The notes under the pieces: generated by a model
Databases searched by the model: none
Told to the model about the DNA's origin: nothing
What the model saw: the letters and a program-made list of their open reading frames with translations, nothing else
Translations under genes and position numbers: made by a program
In this document: positions 49,456 to 58,893 of the stretch, piece after piece
Layout of the letters: every line of letters begins with the position of its first letter
Position numbering within the stretch: the first letter of the stretch is position 1
Source of the DNA: Sphingomonas insulae
GTDB taxonomy: Bacteria > Pseudomonadota > Alphaproteobacteria > Sphingomonadales > Sphingomonadaceae
Length of the DNA: 64,000 nucleotides
Assembly: GCF_010450875.1 (NCBI RefSeq)
Contig: NZ_CP048422.1
Location: 2,763,001-2,827,000, forward strand
Direction of reading: 5' to 3'

Positions 49456-49763
49456 TGGCCAACGTCACCTTGCCGATCGGCGGGCGCCCGTACACCGTCG
49501 CCTGCCGCGATGGCGAAGAGGCGCGGTTGCAGAAGCTGGGCGGGATGATCGAGGAACGCTGGCCGGCCGCGTTGCGGGCTGCAGCAGGGGTTCCGGGGGA
49601 ACGCGCGATGCTGTTCGTGGCACTGATGCTCGCCGACGACCTTGAGGAGATCGAGCAGCGACCGCCCGAGGGTGCGGCGGTCAGCGAACCGGCGCTCGCA
49701 CGTATCGCGGACCGGCTGGAGGCGCTGGCCGACGCGCTGGAGGTAAGCCCGGCGTCCGGCTGA
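49455..49763 (+). CDS. zapA: Cell division protein ZapA
   Basis: ZapA bundles FtsZ filaments at the division ring. The 102-residue product has the typical N-terminal beta unit NVTLPIGGRPYTVACRDGEE with RLQKLGGMIEERW, then a long helix (ERAMLFVALMLADDLEEIEQ) and a C-terminal coiled coil. It begins at ATG 49455, overlapping the preceding small gene. The 6S RNA and 5-FCL genes follow, an arrangement seen in many proteobacteria. Confidence 0.9.
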   Translation: MANVTLPIGGRPYTVACRDGEEARLQKLGGMIEERWPAALRAAAGVPGERAMLFVALMLADDLEEIEQRPPEGAAVSEPALARIADRLEALADALEVSPASG

Positions 49764-49841
49764 CGATCCCGCGATCCGACAACACCGCCAGAGCCTGGCC
49801 GTGGCCCTACATCCACGCATCAACAAACCAGCGATGGCCCA

Positions 49842-49869
49842 TTGCCAGCGGCGGTAGCACATCCTAAAT
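49842..49869 (+). promoter_or_regulatory. Predicted promoter of the 6S RNA gene
   Basis: TTGCCA at 49842-49847 and CTAAAT at 49864-49869 are separated by 16 bases, a sigma70-type promoter. Transcription would start near 49875, right at the 5' arm of the 6S RNA closing stem. Confidence 0.6.
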
Positions 49870-49873
49870 TGGC

Positions 49874-50038
49874 GGTGGCGGGTTCTGCCCGGTACGAGCC
49901 TTACTTTATCCCTGAGGCTATTCATCATCCAAGGGGGCTGTCCCTGCCCGGACCCTGGTCCGACGCACATGGTCCCCACCTGACGTTAACAGGCGTCGGC
50001 GGATACTTTGGCACACGGCCACGGCGGTCCCGCCACCC
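49874..50038 (+). ncRNA. ssrS: 6S RNA (RNA polymerase regulator)
   Basis: The region lies between zapA and the 5-formyltetrahydrofolate cyclo-ligase gene, the classic 6S position. A 9-pair perfect closing stem joins GGTGGCGGG (49874-49882) with CCCGCCACC (50029-50037), giving about 165 nt, the usual 6S length. Inside are AGCCT/AGGCT (49897-49901 with 49915-49919) and a GGACC-CT-GGTCC hairpin (49950-49961), and the CCCTGAGGCTATTCAT stretch resembles the CCCUGAGCC-UAUUUCAU bubble of E. coli 6S. A promoter is placed correctly. Exact ends are inferred from pairing. Confidence 0.78.
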
Positions 50039-50069
50039 GTCCCTCTCCTCCCGCATGCGATTCGGAGCG

Positions 50070-50606
50070 ATGACCGACAAGATCGCCCTTCGCGCCCGCA
50101 TGCGGGCCGCACGAGACGGGATGACCCGCAACGCCGCAATCTGGCCGACGGACGCCTTCCTGTCGGCACTCGTCCGCCAGCCCGTGGTGGCAAGCTACAT
50201 CCCGATCGGCAGCGAAGCCGATCCCGGCTATTTCGCCGCCGCCGCACGCGATGCGGGCTGCACGATCGTCCTGCCCCATGTGACGACGAAGGCGGCACCG
50301 TTTCGCTTCCTGGCATGGGACGCGGCCGAGCCTCTCGTCGCCGGACCGTTCGGGTTGCAGCAGCCCCCCGCCGGCGCCGTCGAGGTACGGCCGGACATCA
50401 TCCTGACGCCCTTGCTGGGCTTCGATCGGGCGGGCAACCGGCTGGGGCAAGGTGCCGGCCATTACGACCGTGCCTTTGCCGCGCATCCGGATGCCTGGCG
50501 GATCGGAATAGCATGGGCGGTGCAGCAGGTCGCGACGCTCGTTCCCGATCCCTGGGACGTCGCCCTTCACGCCATCGCCACCGAATCAGACTGGATCGTC
50601 CCATGA
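50070..50606 (+). CDS. 5-formyltetrahydrofolate cyclo-ligase
   Basis: This enzyme converts 5-formyl-THF to 5,10-methenyl-THF. The 178-residue product has KIALRARMRAARD, VASYIPIGSEADPGYF (substrate side) and the ATP/Mg motif LTPLLGFDRAGNRLGQGAGHYDRAF near the C-terminus. ATG 50070 gives the usual MTDKIALRARMR start; ATG 50054 would add five residues. It follows the 6S RNA, as ygfA does in E. coli, and its TGA overlaps the DUF2842 ATG. Confidence 0.93.
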   Translation: MTDKIALRARMRAARDGMTRNAAIWPTDAFLSALVRQPVVASYIPIGSEADPGYFAAAARDAGCTIVLPHVTTKAAPFRFLAWDAAEPLVAGPFGLQQPPAGAVEVRPDIILTPLLGFDRAGNRLGQGAGHYDRAFAAHPDAWRIGIAWAVQQVATLVPDPWDVALHAIATESDWIVP

Positions 50607-50809
50607 CCCCTTCGTGGCGCAAGCCTGCCGGCATGTTCATCATCCTGGCGCTGATCCTGATCTGGTGCATCGGGATCGTCAGCGCATCCAGTGTCATCGG
50701 CGCATGGCCGTGGTGGTTGCAGGCGCCGTTCTACCTGATCGCGGGCATCGTCTGGATCATGCCGCTGAAGCCGCTGCTGCTGTGGATGGAGACCGGGCGC
50801 TGGCGATGA
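50603..50809 (+). CDS. DUF2842 family small membrane protein
   Basis: A 68-residue product with two helices (about 10-32 and 37-59), a basic N-terminus MTPSWRKPAGMFIILALILI, and the conserved WWLQAPFYLIAGIVWIMPLK typical of alphaproteobacterial DUF2842. The ATG overlaps the 5-FCL stop. The function is unknown. Confidence 0.88.
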   Translation: MTPSWRKPAGMFIILALILIWCIGIVSASSVIGAWPWWLQAPFYLIAGIVWIMPLKPLLLWMETGRWR

Positions 50810-50855
50810 TGCGCTGGCGGTGATGCGGCGCGGATAAGGAGGATGTTTCGGATAT

Positions 50856-50871
50856 CCACCGGCACGACCGG

Positions 50872-50874
<3 letters not shown>
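50856..50874 (-). terminator. Hairpin abutting the 3' end of tRNA-Asp (copy 2)
   Basis: CCACCGG-CACGA-CCGGTGG forms a 7-pair stem. On the minus strand its 5' arm begins with the CCA of the tRNA, so the structure would form right at the end of the tRNA transcript. No T-run follows. Confidence 0.5.
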
Positions 50875-50948
<74 letters not shown>

Positions 50949-51022
50949 TGAAAGCGGTCGGAATGCGACCTTCGCCGATCCGGCGATGCGCTATTCCCGC
51001 ATGTTCCGATTAGCTTGTCCCG

Positions 51023-51039
51023 CTTCCCCGAAAGGGAAG
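51023..51039 (-). terminator. Hairpin abutting the 3' end of tRNA-Asp (copy 1)
   Basis: CTTCCC-CGAAA-GGGAAG, a 6-pair stem directly after the encoded CCA of the first tRNA-Asp on the minus strand. It probably marks processing or partial termination between the two tRNA genes. Confidence 0.5.
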
Positions 51040-51116
<77 letters not shown>

Positions 51117-51168
51117 TGAAAGCGTTGAGGCGCGCCAACTAGGCGAGGGCATCGGGGGTGTCAACGGC

Positions 51169-52404
51169 CTATTCGCCATCCCCGTCGTTTCGGCGGCGGC
51201 GCTCGCGCTCCTGCTGCACGAGGGTGCCGTGTTCGAACAGGAAACCGGCGATGTCCGGCTTGCCTGCGGCCCCGAGCACGGTCTGGATGATGATGAGCAG
51301 CGGCACCGCCAGCAGCGCCCCCGCCGTCCCCCACACCCAGCCCCAGAAGCTGATCGAAATAAGGATCATCAGCGGGCTGATCGTCAGGCGGTGACCGACG
51401 ATCAGCGGTGTGATCGCATTCGCCTCCACCAGGTGGCAGCCGATCATCACCGCCGGCGGCAGCATCGCCACCCAGATGTCGGTGAAGGTCATCATGCCGC
51501 CGATCGCCAGCAGGAACATGGCGATGATCGGCCCGAAATAGGGGATGTAGTTGAGCAGCGCGACGATCCCGCCCCACATCAGCGGCGATGGCATGCCGAT
51601 GAAATACAGCGCCCCCGCCACCACCGCACCGAGCGTCAGGTTGATGACCGTGATCGTGCCCAGATACGCGGACACGTCGTCGACCACGTCCTGGATCACC
51701 CGCGCAGTCGCCATCGCGCCGTCGAAGCTGGTCCGCCCGGTGATCGTCTTGCGCCGCATCCCGCTCCAGCCCGAGAGGAAGAAGAAGACGATGAGGATGC
51801 CGAAGAAGAACTGGACGATGACCGTCGGCGCAGAGGTCGCCGCGAGTTCCAGGATCGAGCTGGGCGGGGCGACCGCGGCGGTCGGCGACTGGCGTACCGG
51901 CGTCGAGGCGATCTGCCGGAACATCTTGTTCACCGACTTTTCGAGCGTCGAATAGAGGTCGAGCAGCGGGGACAGATTGTGCTGGATCCGGCTGATCCTG
52001 CTGGGCAGCAGCTGGAAGAAGTCGGTGGCCGGCACGACGATCGCCGCGATCGCGATATTGGCGATGATGAGGAACACGAGCACGCAGAACAGCGCGGCGA
52101 GTGCCGAGGGGATGCGTCGCCGTTCCAGCCATTCCAGCACCGGTACCAGCGCGATCGCGATGACCAGCGCCGCGGTGAGCGGCATGAAGAATTCCGCACC
52201 CGATTTCAGCGCGAACGGCGTGCCCAGCGCCAGGCCGATACCCGAGATGAGCGTAAAGGCGGCGAGCAGCCGGTCGCGGCGGAGCGCGATGCGGCCAATT
52301 TCCGATCGCGTACCGGGCAGCAACGGCGCACCCAATGCCACCTGTTCCTCAGAAGAGATCGGGGGCGCGCTGGAAGCGGAAGCGGGATCGTCGGCCATCC
52401 CCAT
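51169..52404 (-). CDS. AI-2E family transporter (permease)
   Basis: A 411-residue membrane protein of the PerM/AI-2E transporter family: about eight helices, a central periplasmic helical domain (residues ~105-185), and the conserved LLNYIPYFGPIIAMFL plus EANAITPLIVGHRLTISPLM and FWGWVWGTAGALLAVPLLII. The family includes Na+/H+ antiporters and exporters of small molecules; the substrate cannot be told. The start is ATG 52404; a second ATG two codons later is equally possible. Confidence 0.9.
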   Translation of the reverse strand: MGMADDPASASSAPPISSEEQVALGAPLLPGTRSEIGRIALRRDRLLAAFTLISGIGLALGTPFALKSGAEFFMPLTAALVIAIALVPVLEWLERRRIPSALAALFCVLVFLIIANIAIAAIVVPATDFFQLLPSRISRIQHNLSPLLDLYSTLEKSVNKMFRQIASTPVRQSPTAAVAPPSSILELAATSAPTVIVQFFFGILIVFFFLSGWSGMRRKTITGRTSFDGAMATARVIQDVVDDVSAYLGTITVINLTLGAVVAGALYFIGMPSPLMWGGIVALLNYIPYFGPIIAMFLLAIGGMMTFTDIWVAMLPPAVMIGCHLVEANAITPLIVGHRLTISPLMILISISFWGWVWGTAGALLAVPLLIIIQTVLGAAGKPDIAGFLFEHGTLVQQERERRRRNDGDGE

Positions 52405-52451
52405 GCTCTAGCGTATTTTCGCGCCCCGCCACCCTGCTTCTTTCAGGCGGA

Positions 52452-54203
52452 TCAGACCGTCATCGGGACATGGTCGGCGAACAGCGCTTTCAGGTCCTTT
52501 TTCAGGATCTTGCCGTTGGCATTGCGTGGCAGCGGTTCGGACAGGAAACGGATCGCGACCGGCACCTTGAATCCCGCCAGCCGCTCGCGCACGAACGCCT
52601 GCAATTCCGCCTCGCTCGCCTCGCACCCCGGACAGAGGTGGACGATCGCCGCGGGCTCCTCGCCCAGCGTGCGATGCGGCACGCCGACCAGCGCCGCGTC
52701 CGTCACCGACGGATGCGCGTACAGCACGTTCTCCACCTCGATCGAATAGATGTTCTCGCCGCCCCGGATCACGATGTCCTTGGCGCGATCGGCGATGAAC
52801 AGGAACCCTTCCTCGTCGATCCGCGCGAGGTCGCCGGTGCGGACCCATCCATGGATGAAGGTGGCGGCGGTGGCTTCCGGCTTGTTCCAATAGCCGCTGA
52901 CGATCATCGGCCCGCGCGCCCACAGTTCGCCGATCGCGTTCGCCGGCAGCACGGTGACGCCGTCCCTGCCCCGCACTTCGATATCCGCCGTCGCGACGGG
53001 TGCGCCGGCGCTGTCGGGGCGGTTGAGGTAATCCTCGCCGCCATGCTGCGTCACCGTCGCGGTGGTTTCCGTCATGCCCCAGCCGTTGCCGGGCAGCGCG
53101 CCGAATTCCTCATGGATGCGCCGCACCAGTTCGGGCGCGGAGGGCGCGCCGCCATAGGCAATCGTATCGAGCGACGAGAGGTCGTAGCGGGCGCGATCGG
53201 GATGTTCGAGCAGCTGCCAGGCGATCGTCGGCACCCCGCCGGTCATGTTGACCTTTTCGCGCTCGATGATCTCCAGCGCGCGGGTCGCATCCCATTTGCG
53301 CAGGAAGACCATCGTCGATCCGCTGGCGATCGAACCCATCATGCCGGCCGAACAGGCGGTGACATGGAACATCGGGATGACGGTGAGCGATACCCGCGGC
53401 GTCGGCTCGGGCGGCGTCTCGCCCCGCCGCAGGTAGGATCGCGCGGCGGTATAGCCGCTCGACATGATGTTGGTCATGAAGTTGCGATGGCTGCCGAGCG
53501 CACCCTTGGGCGCACCGGTCGTGCCGCTGGTGTAGAAGATCGTCGCCTCGTCGTCGGGGGCGATGTCCGCCGCCGGCAATGCCGCATCGGCCAGCGCGGG
53601 CCATGCGGCCGGCGTTCCGATCACCTCTTCCAGCCGCTCGACACCCGCGGCCAGCGGCGTCGTGGCCCGCGCGACGATCACCCGCTCGAGGTCAGGCAGG
53701 CCGGCGTATACCGCCTCAAGCCTGCCATGCCGCTCGCCGTCGACGATCAGCACCCGTGCGCCGGAATCGCGCAGGCCATAGTCCAGCTCCGCACCGGTCC
53801 ACCAGGCGTTCAGCGGCACCATGATCGCACCGATCGATACGGCGGCGAAGAAGGCGACCGGCCATTCGGGCAGGTTGCGCATCGCCAGCGCGACCCGGTC
53901 GCCCTTGCCGATACCCAGCGATACCAGATGCGCGGCGAGCGCGGCGGCGGCACGGTAATGCGCCTCGTAGCCGACCCGTTCATCCTCGTAGATCACGAAC
54001 ACACGGTCGGCATGCGCCCGGCTCGCCTCCAGCAGGAAGCGCATCGTGGGCGGTGCGTTCTTCCAGACGCGCGTCGCGATGCCGTGGATCTCTACCTCCG
54101 CCATCTCGAACCTGGCGCCGGGCGCGGTGAGCAGCGACTGCACCAGCGGCAGCGACATCGCCGGCCACGAGGGCGGCAGGGCCACGATCGGTTCGCTTGC
54201 CAA
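52452..54203 (-). CDS. Acyl-CoA synthetase (AMP-forming, long/medium-chain type)
   Basis: This enzyme activates a fatty or aromatic acid to its CoA thioester through an acyl-AMP. The 583-residue product has the P-loop-like TIFYTSGTTGAPKGALGSH, GWGMTETTA, the hinge TGDLARIDEEGFLFIADRAKD and the catalytic Lys near the end (PRNANGKILKKDLK). TTG 54203 is chosen because GAGGAAG lies 7 bases upstream. It is divergent from the serine hydrolase gene and its neighbours suggest fatty-acid degradation. The exact substrate is not visible. Confidence 0.92.
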   Translation of the reverse strand: MASEPIVALPPSWPAMSLPLVQSLLTAPGARFEMAEVEIHGIATRVWKNAPPTMRFLLEASRAHADRVFVIYEDERVGYEAHYRAAAALAAHLVSLGIGKGDRVALAMRNLPEWPVAFFAAVSIGAIMVPLNAWWTGAELDYGLRDSGARVLIVDGERHGRLEAVYAGLPDLERVIVARATTPLAAGVERLEEVIGTPAAWPALADAALPAADIAPDDEATIFYTSGTTGAPKGALGSHRNFMTNIMSSGYTAARSYLRRGETPPEPTPRVSLTVIPMFHVTACSAGMMGSIASGSTMVFLRKWDATRALEIIEREKVNMTGGVPTIAWQLLEHPDRARYDLSSLDTIAYGGAPSAPELVRRIHEEFGALPGNGWGMTETTATVTQHGGEDYLNRPDSAGAPVATADIEVRGRDGVTVLPANAIGELWARGPMIVSGYWNKPEATAATFIHGWVRTGDLARIDEEGFLFIADRAKDIVIRGGENIYSIEVENVLYAHPSVTDAALVGVPHRTLGEEPAAIVHLCPGCEASEAELQAFVRERLAGFKVPVAIRFLSEPLPRNANGKILKKDLKALFADHVPMTV

Positions 54204-54333
54204 GATCAGCTTCCTCTCTCACCTGTCCGGCGCGGGCCGTCGAAAACCCGCGTTTCGATGAAAGGTTATAGTTGATTCCGCTGCCGCTCAAGGCAATAGA
54301 AGATGAAAGTTAGAAACTGAGGTATGGCAGAGG

Positions 54334-55554
54334 ATGACGACCATCGACGCGAGCACCCTCGGCTTCGACGCCGGCCGTCTGGCCGCGATCGACCAATTCC
54401 TGAAAGCACGCTATCTCGACACCGGGCTGTTGCCCAACGCACAATTGCTGATCGCCCGCGACGGCGAGATCGCCCACCTCTCGCACCAGGGCGCGGAACG
54501 CGAGGGCGGCGAGGATATCGGCGATGCATCGCTATTCCGGATCGCGAGCATGACCAAGCCGATCACCTCGATCGCGTTCATGATGCTGGTCGAGGAGGGC
54601 AAGGTCGCGGTCGATACACCGGTCCACCACGTCCTGCCCGAATTCAAGGGCCTCGGCGTCTATAACGGCGGCGGCGGGGGCGTCCCCTTCCTCACGCGGC
54701 CGACCGCCGAACCGATGCGGATGCTCGACCTGTTACGGCACACGTCGGGTCTGACCTATGGCTTCCAGAACCGCTCGAACGTTGATGCCGCCTATCGCGA
54801 ATCGAAGATGGAGAGCTGGCACGGCAACCTCGACCTTGATGGCTTCATCGCTGCCCTGGGCCAACTGCCGCTGGAGTTTTCGCCGGGCGAGGGCTGGAAT
54901 TATTCGGTGTCCACGGACGTACTGGGCGCGGTGGTCGAGTGCGTATCGGGGCAGACGCTCGACGTGTTCTTCCGGACCCGCATCTTCGCCCCGCTCGGCA
55001 TGCACGACACCTTCTTCGAGGTACCCGCCGACAAGATCGATCGACTGACCGACTGCTATGCGCTGGTCGAGGGCAAGGGCCGCGTGATGTACGATCGCGG
55101 CGCGGCGAGCGCCTGGAGCCGGCGACCCAAGCTGCTGTCGGGCGGTGGCGGGCTGGTGTCCAGCGCGCTCGACTATCATCGTTTCTGCCGGATGTGCGAG
55201 AATGGCGGGACGCTGGATGGCGCGCGCATCGTCGGCCGGAAGACGATCGACCTGATGACGATGAACCATCTGCCCGGCGGCAAGGACCTCGCCAGCCTGT
55301 CGCGATCGCTGTTCAGCGAGACGCAGAACGCCGGCACCGGCTTCGGCCTGGGTTTCGCGGTGACGCAGGATGTCGCGCGGACGATGATCCCCGGATCGCG
55401 CGGCGAATATTACTGGGGCGGCATGTTCTCGACCGCCTTCTTCATCGACCCGGTCGAGCGGCTGCACATGGTGTTCATGACGCAGCTGAGCCCCTCGGGC
55501 CTCTATCCGATCCGCCGCGAGTTGAAGACGATGATCTACGCCGCGCTGAACTGA
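54334..55554 (+). CDS. Serine hydrolase of the class C beta-lactamase/EstB type
   Basis: A 406-residue cytoplasmic-looking protein (no signal peptide) with the SxxK motif Ser72-Met-Thr-Lys75 (RIASMTKPITS) and the Tyr190 element of the YxN-like motif (GWNYSVSTDVLG), plus RHTSGLTYGF and LLSGGGGLVSSALDY. Relatives are mostly esterases. It opens the plus-strand fatty-acid cluster, 30 bases before the FadJ-type gene. A true antibiotic lactamase role is unlikely without a signal peptide. Confidence 0.9.
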   Translation: MTTIDASTLGFDAGRLAAIDQFLKARYLDTGLLPNAQLLIARDGEIAHLSHQGAEREGGEDIGDASLFRIASMTKPITSIAFMMLVEEGKVAVDTPVHHVLPEFKGLGVYNGGGGGVPFLTRPTAEPMRMLDLLRHTSGLTYGFQNRSNVDAAYRESKMESWHGNLDLDGFIAALGQLPLEFSPGEGWNYSVSTDVLGAVVECVSGQTLDVFFRTRIFAPLGMHDTFFEVPADKIDRLTDCYALVEGKGRVMYDRGAASAWSRRPKLLSGGGGLVSSALDYHRFCRMCENGGTLDGARIVGRKTIDLMTMNHLPGGKDLASLSRSLFSETQNAGTGFGLGFAVTQDVARTMIPGSRGEYYWGGMFSTAFFIDPVERLHMVFMTQLSPSGLYPIRRELKTMIYAALN

Positions 55555-55584
55555 TCCCCTTTTGACGATACCTGGAGTGTTGCC

Positions 55585-57596
55585 ATGACCTCGCCGATCC
55601 GTACCGAACGCCATGACGACGTGCTCGTCATCATCTCCGACAACCCGCCGGTCAACGCGCTCGGCGCCGCGGTCCGGCAGGGGCTGGAAGCCGCGATCAA
55701 GGAAGGCGTCGCCGATGCCTCGATCGAGGCGATGGTGATCCGTTGCGATGGCCGCACCTTCTTCGCGGGCGCGGACATCACCGAATTCGGAAAGGCAATG
55801 GTCGAACCCGGCCTGCCGACGGTCGTCGACCTGATCGAGGCATCGACCAAGCCGGTCGTCGCCGCGATCCACGGCACGGCGCTGGGCGGCGGCTGCGAAG
55901 TGGCGCTCGGCTGCCATTATCGCGTTGCGGTGCCGTCGGCGAAGATCGGCACGCCCGAGGTGAAGCTCGGCCTGCTGCCCGGTGCGGGCGGCACGCAACG
56001 TATCCCGCGCATCGCTGGCGTCCGCATGGCGCTGGAAATGACGGCGAAGGGCGATCCGATCCCGGCGAAGAAGGCGGCGGACGCCGGACTGATCGACAAG
56101 ATCGTCGGCGAGGACAGCCTGGAGGCCGATGCGATCGCCTTCGCACGCGAGGTGAAGGCCAAGCGGCCGATCCCGCGCGCGTCCGAAAAGGAGGCGAAGG
56201 CAGACCCCGAGGCGGTCGCCGCCTTCACCAAGGACAATGCGCGCCGTTTCCGCGGGTTCGAGGCGCCGGCCGCCAACATCGCCTGTGTCGTCAAGGCGAC
56301 CGAAACGCCGTTTGCCGAGGGCATCGCCTTCGAACGGCAGGAATTCATGAAGCTGATGATGGGGACGCAGTCCGCCGCGCAGCGCCACATCTTCTTCGCC
56401 GAGCGGCAGGCCGCCAAGATCGACGATGTTCCCGCGGATACGGTCAAGCGCCCGATCAAGCGCGTCGGCGTGATCGGTGCCGGTACGATGGGCGGCGGCA
56501 TTTCGATGAACTTCCTGTCCGCTGGCATTCCGGTGACGATTGTCGAGATGCAGGCCGACGCGCTCGATCGCGGCACCGGCACTATCCGCAAGAATTACGA
56601 GGCGACCGCCGCCAAGGGCCGGATGAAGCCCGAGCAGGTCGAGGCGGCGATGGGCGCGCTCAACCCGACGCTCGACTTCGACGCACTCGCCGATTGCGAC
56701 CTCATCATCGAAGCGGTCTACGAGAACATGGACGTGAAGAAGGAGATCTTCACGCGACTGGACGCCATCGCCAAGCCCGGCGCGATCCTGGCGTCCAACA
56801 CGTCCTACCTCAACATCGACGAAATCGCCGCCTGCACCGGGCGTCCGCAGGACGTCGTCGGCATGCACTTCTTCTCGCCCGCCAACGTGATGAAGCTGCT
56901 GGAGGTGGTGCGCGGTGCCAAGACCGCGCCCGACGTGCTCGCGACGGTCATGGACCTTGCCAAGACGATCAAGAAGGTGGCGGTCGTCGCCGGCGTCACC
57001 TACGGATTCATCGGCAACCGCATGCTGATGCCGCGCCAGGTCGAGGCGAACAAGCTGCTGCTGGAGGGTGCGACGCCCGAACAGATCGACCGCGTTCATG
57101 TCGCCTTCGGCATGCCGATGGGGCCGTTCCAGATGGCCGACCTCGCCGGCGTCGATATCGGCTGGCATCGCGACCCCAACCGGATCGAGAACGTCCGCGA
57201 CGCGCTCGCCGCCGAAGGACGCTGGGGCCAGAAGAAGCAGGCCGGCTTCTACGATTACGACGAAAAGCGGACCCCCTCCCCCAGCCCCGCGTCGCCGAGA
57301 TCATCGACGAATGGCGGACCAAGACGGGGACACCGCAGCATGACGTCACCGACGAGGAGATCGTCGAACGCACCCTGTACACGATGGTCAACGAGGGCGC
57401 GCTGATCCTCGAGGAAGGCATGGCGCAGCGTGCGTCGGACGTCGATGTCGTCTGGATCTATGGCTACGGCTGGCCGGTCTATCGCGGCGGACCGATGTTC
57501 TGGGCGAAGTCGGAAGGGTACGACAAGGTCGTGGCAGGACTTGAGAAGCACGGCTTCGACGTTGCCAAGAGCCTGAAGTCGGGAACGATCAAGTGA
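55585..57596 (+). pseudogene. fadJ: FadJ-type enoyl-CoA hydratase/3-hydroxyacyl-CoA dehydrogenase with a one-base frameshift
   Basis: This bifunctional beta-oxidation protein hydrates enoyl-CoA and oxidises 3-hydroxyacyl-CoA. Intact parts: crotonase domain ([37 protein letters not shown]), Rossmann start [36 protein letters not shown] and [11 protein letters not shown]. Near 57285-57288, in C-rich AGCCCCGCG, one C appears missing: the frame leaves YDYDEKR for nonsense and ends at 57405, while [11 protein letters not shown]...SLKSGTIK continues in the -1 frame to 57596. Restored it would be about 670 residues. The next gene's GTG overlaps the restored stop, so the downstream frame is real. A sequencing or assembly error in a C-run is as likely as a true mutation. 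Confidence 0.9.
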
Positions 57597-58780
57597 CCGA
57601 CCTCGACACCTTCCGCTCCGACACCCGCGCATGGCTGGAGGCGAACTGCCCCCCCGAAATGCGCGAACCCGTCCGGTCCGACGCGGACGTCTGCTGGGGC
57701 GGCCGCGGCTACGATCCTGACGCCAACCCGCCGCAGAAGGCATGGCTGGACGCGATGGCGGGCCGCGGCTGGACGGTGCCGGATTGGCCCAGGGATTATG
57801 GCGGCGGCGGACTGTCGGCGGCGGAAACCAAGGTCTTGCGCGAGGAGATGGCGGCGATCCGCGCACGCAATCCGCTCAATTCCTTCGGCATCTCGATGCT
57901 TGGGCCGGCGCTGTTGAAGTACGGGACCGAGGAACAGAAGCTCGAGCATCTGCCGAAAATCGCGCGCGGAGAGATCCGCTGGTGCCAGGGCTATTCCGAA
58001 CCCAATGCCGGGTCCGACCTCGCCGGCCTCGCCGCCAGCGCCGAGGATGCGGGCGATCACTATATCGTCAACGGGCAGAAGGTGTGGACCAGCTATGCCG
58101 ACAAGGCGGACTGGATCTTCTGCCTCGTCCGCACCAGCAAGGCCTCGAAGCAGGGCGGCATCAGCTTCGTGCTGTTCGACATGGCATCGCCCGGCGTCTC
58201 GACCAAGCCGATCCTGCTGATCAGCGGCTATTCGCCGTTCTGCGAGACCTTCATGGACGACGTGAAGGTGCCCAAGGCCAACCGCATCCACGACGAAAAC
58301 AAGGGCTGGGACGTCGCCAAATATCTGCTCGGCCACGAACGCGAGATGATCAGCGGCATGGGTCTGGGCGGCGGCGGGCGCAATCCCCTGATCGAAGGTG
58401 CGATCGCGACGGTTGGACTGGACCACGACGGACGGCTGGCCGACCCGGTCCTGCGGACGCAGATCGCGCTGTTCGAGGTGCGGGCGAAGGCGTTCGCGGC
58501 GATGTCCGAACGATTCATCGACGAGCTGAAGGCGGGGCGTGCGCATCCGGCGCAACCCAGCATGATGAAATATGTCGGCACCGAGCTGAACAAGGATCGC
58601 CACGAACTGATGATGGCGGCCGGTGGATCGGATGCGCTGGAATGGGAGAGCGAGCGATCCGGCACCGGCGCCGCGCCCCGTGCGTGGCTGCGCACAAAGG
58701 CGAACTCGATCGAGGGCGGCACGTCCGAGATCCAGCTCAACATCATCGCCAAGCGGATTTTGGAGCTGCCCGGCGCCTGA
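57593..58780 (+). CDS. Acyl-CoA dehydrogenase
   Basis: This FAD enzyme oxidises acyl-CoA to enoyl-CoA, the first step of beta-oxidation. The 395-residue product has the N-terminal helical domain ([20 protein letters not shown]), [45 protein letters not shown]-type beta domain and the C-terminal [20 protein letters not shown] with the catalytic-loop region. GTG 57593 overlaps the stop of the FadJ-type gene, showing coupled translation with it. Confidence 0.94.
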   Translation: MTDLDTFRSDTRAWLEANCPPEMREPVRSDADVCWGGRGYDPDANPPQKAWLDAMAGRGWTVPDWPRDYGGGGLSAAETKVLREEMAAIRARNPLNSFGISMLGPALLKYGTEEQKLEHLPKIARGEIRWCQGYSEPNAGSDLAGLAASAEDAGDHYIVNGQKVWTSYADKADWIFCLVRTSKASKQGGISFVLFDMASPGVSTKPILLISGYSPFCETFMDDVKVPKANRIHDENKGWDVAKYLLGHEREMISGMGLGGGGRNPLIEGAIATVGLDHDGRLADPVLRTQIALFEVRAKAFAAMSERFIDELKAGRAHPAQPSMMKYVGTELNKDRHELMMAAGGSDALEWESERSGTGAAPRAWLRTKANSIEGGTSEIQLNIIAKRILELPGA

Positions 58781-58792
58781 GCCGACACATTC

Positions 58793-58880
58793 CGTCACCC
58801 CGGACTTGTTCCGGGGTCCACTTCTCCACCGGCGCTTCGGCTTGAGGCACGGTGGCCCCCGGAACGAGTCCGGGGTGACG
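58793..58880. repeat. Inverted repeat with 29-base arms between the two acyl-CoA dehydrogenase genes
   Basis: Arm one (58793-58821, starting CGTCACCCCGGACTTGTTCC) pairs with arm two (58852-58880, ending GAGTCCGGGGTGACG) with only two mismatches over 29 positions, around a 30-base centre. Each arm also contains the smaller dyad CCCCGGACnnGTTCCGGGG. This is the form of a dispersed palindromic element of alphaproteobacteria; it may also end the upstream transcript. Confidence 0.9.
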
Positions 58881-58893
58881 CAGGAATTGATCG

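Noticed and set aside
49764..49873. Extra small gene between zapA and the 6S RNA
   Set aside because: Only the predicted promoter was found; no start codon with a ribosome site and coherent frame.
54334..55554. Second beta-lactamase (class C)
   Set aside because: It has SxxK and Tyr motifs but no signal peptide and lies in a fatty-acid operon, so an EstB-like esterase is the better call.
54733..57168. An 811-codon minus-strand frame across the serine hydrolase and FadJ-type genes
   Set aside because: It is antisense to two recognisable enzymes, Arg/His/Asp-rich, with no domain.
57271..57300. Programmed -1 frameshifting in the FadJ-type gene
   Set aside because: No X-XXY-YYZ heptamer in the reading frame and no obvious downstream pseudoknot; a missing C in a C-run is simpler, and the family is not known for recoding.
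58781..58893. Insertion sequence end between the acyl-CoA dehydrogenase genes
   Set aside because: The inverted repeat encloses only 30 bases and no target duplication or transposase is visible; a REP-like palindrome fits better.
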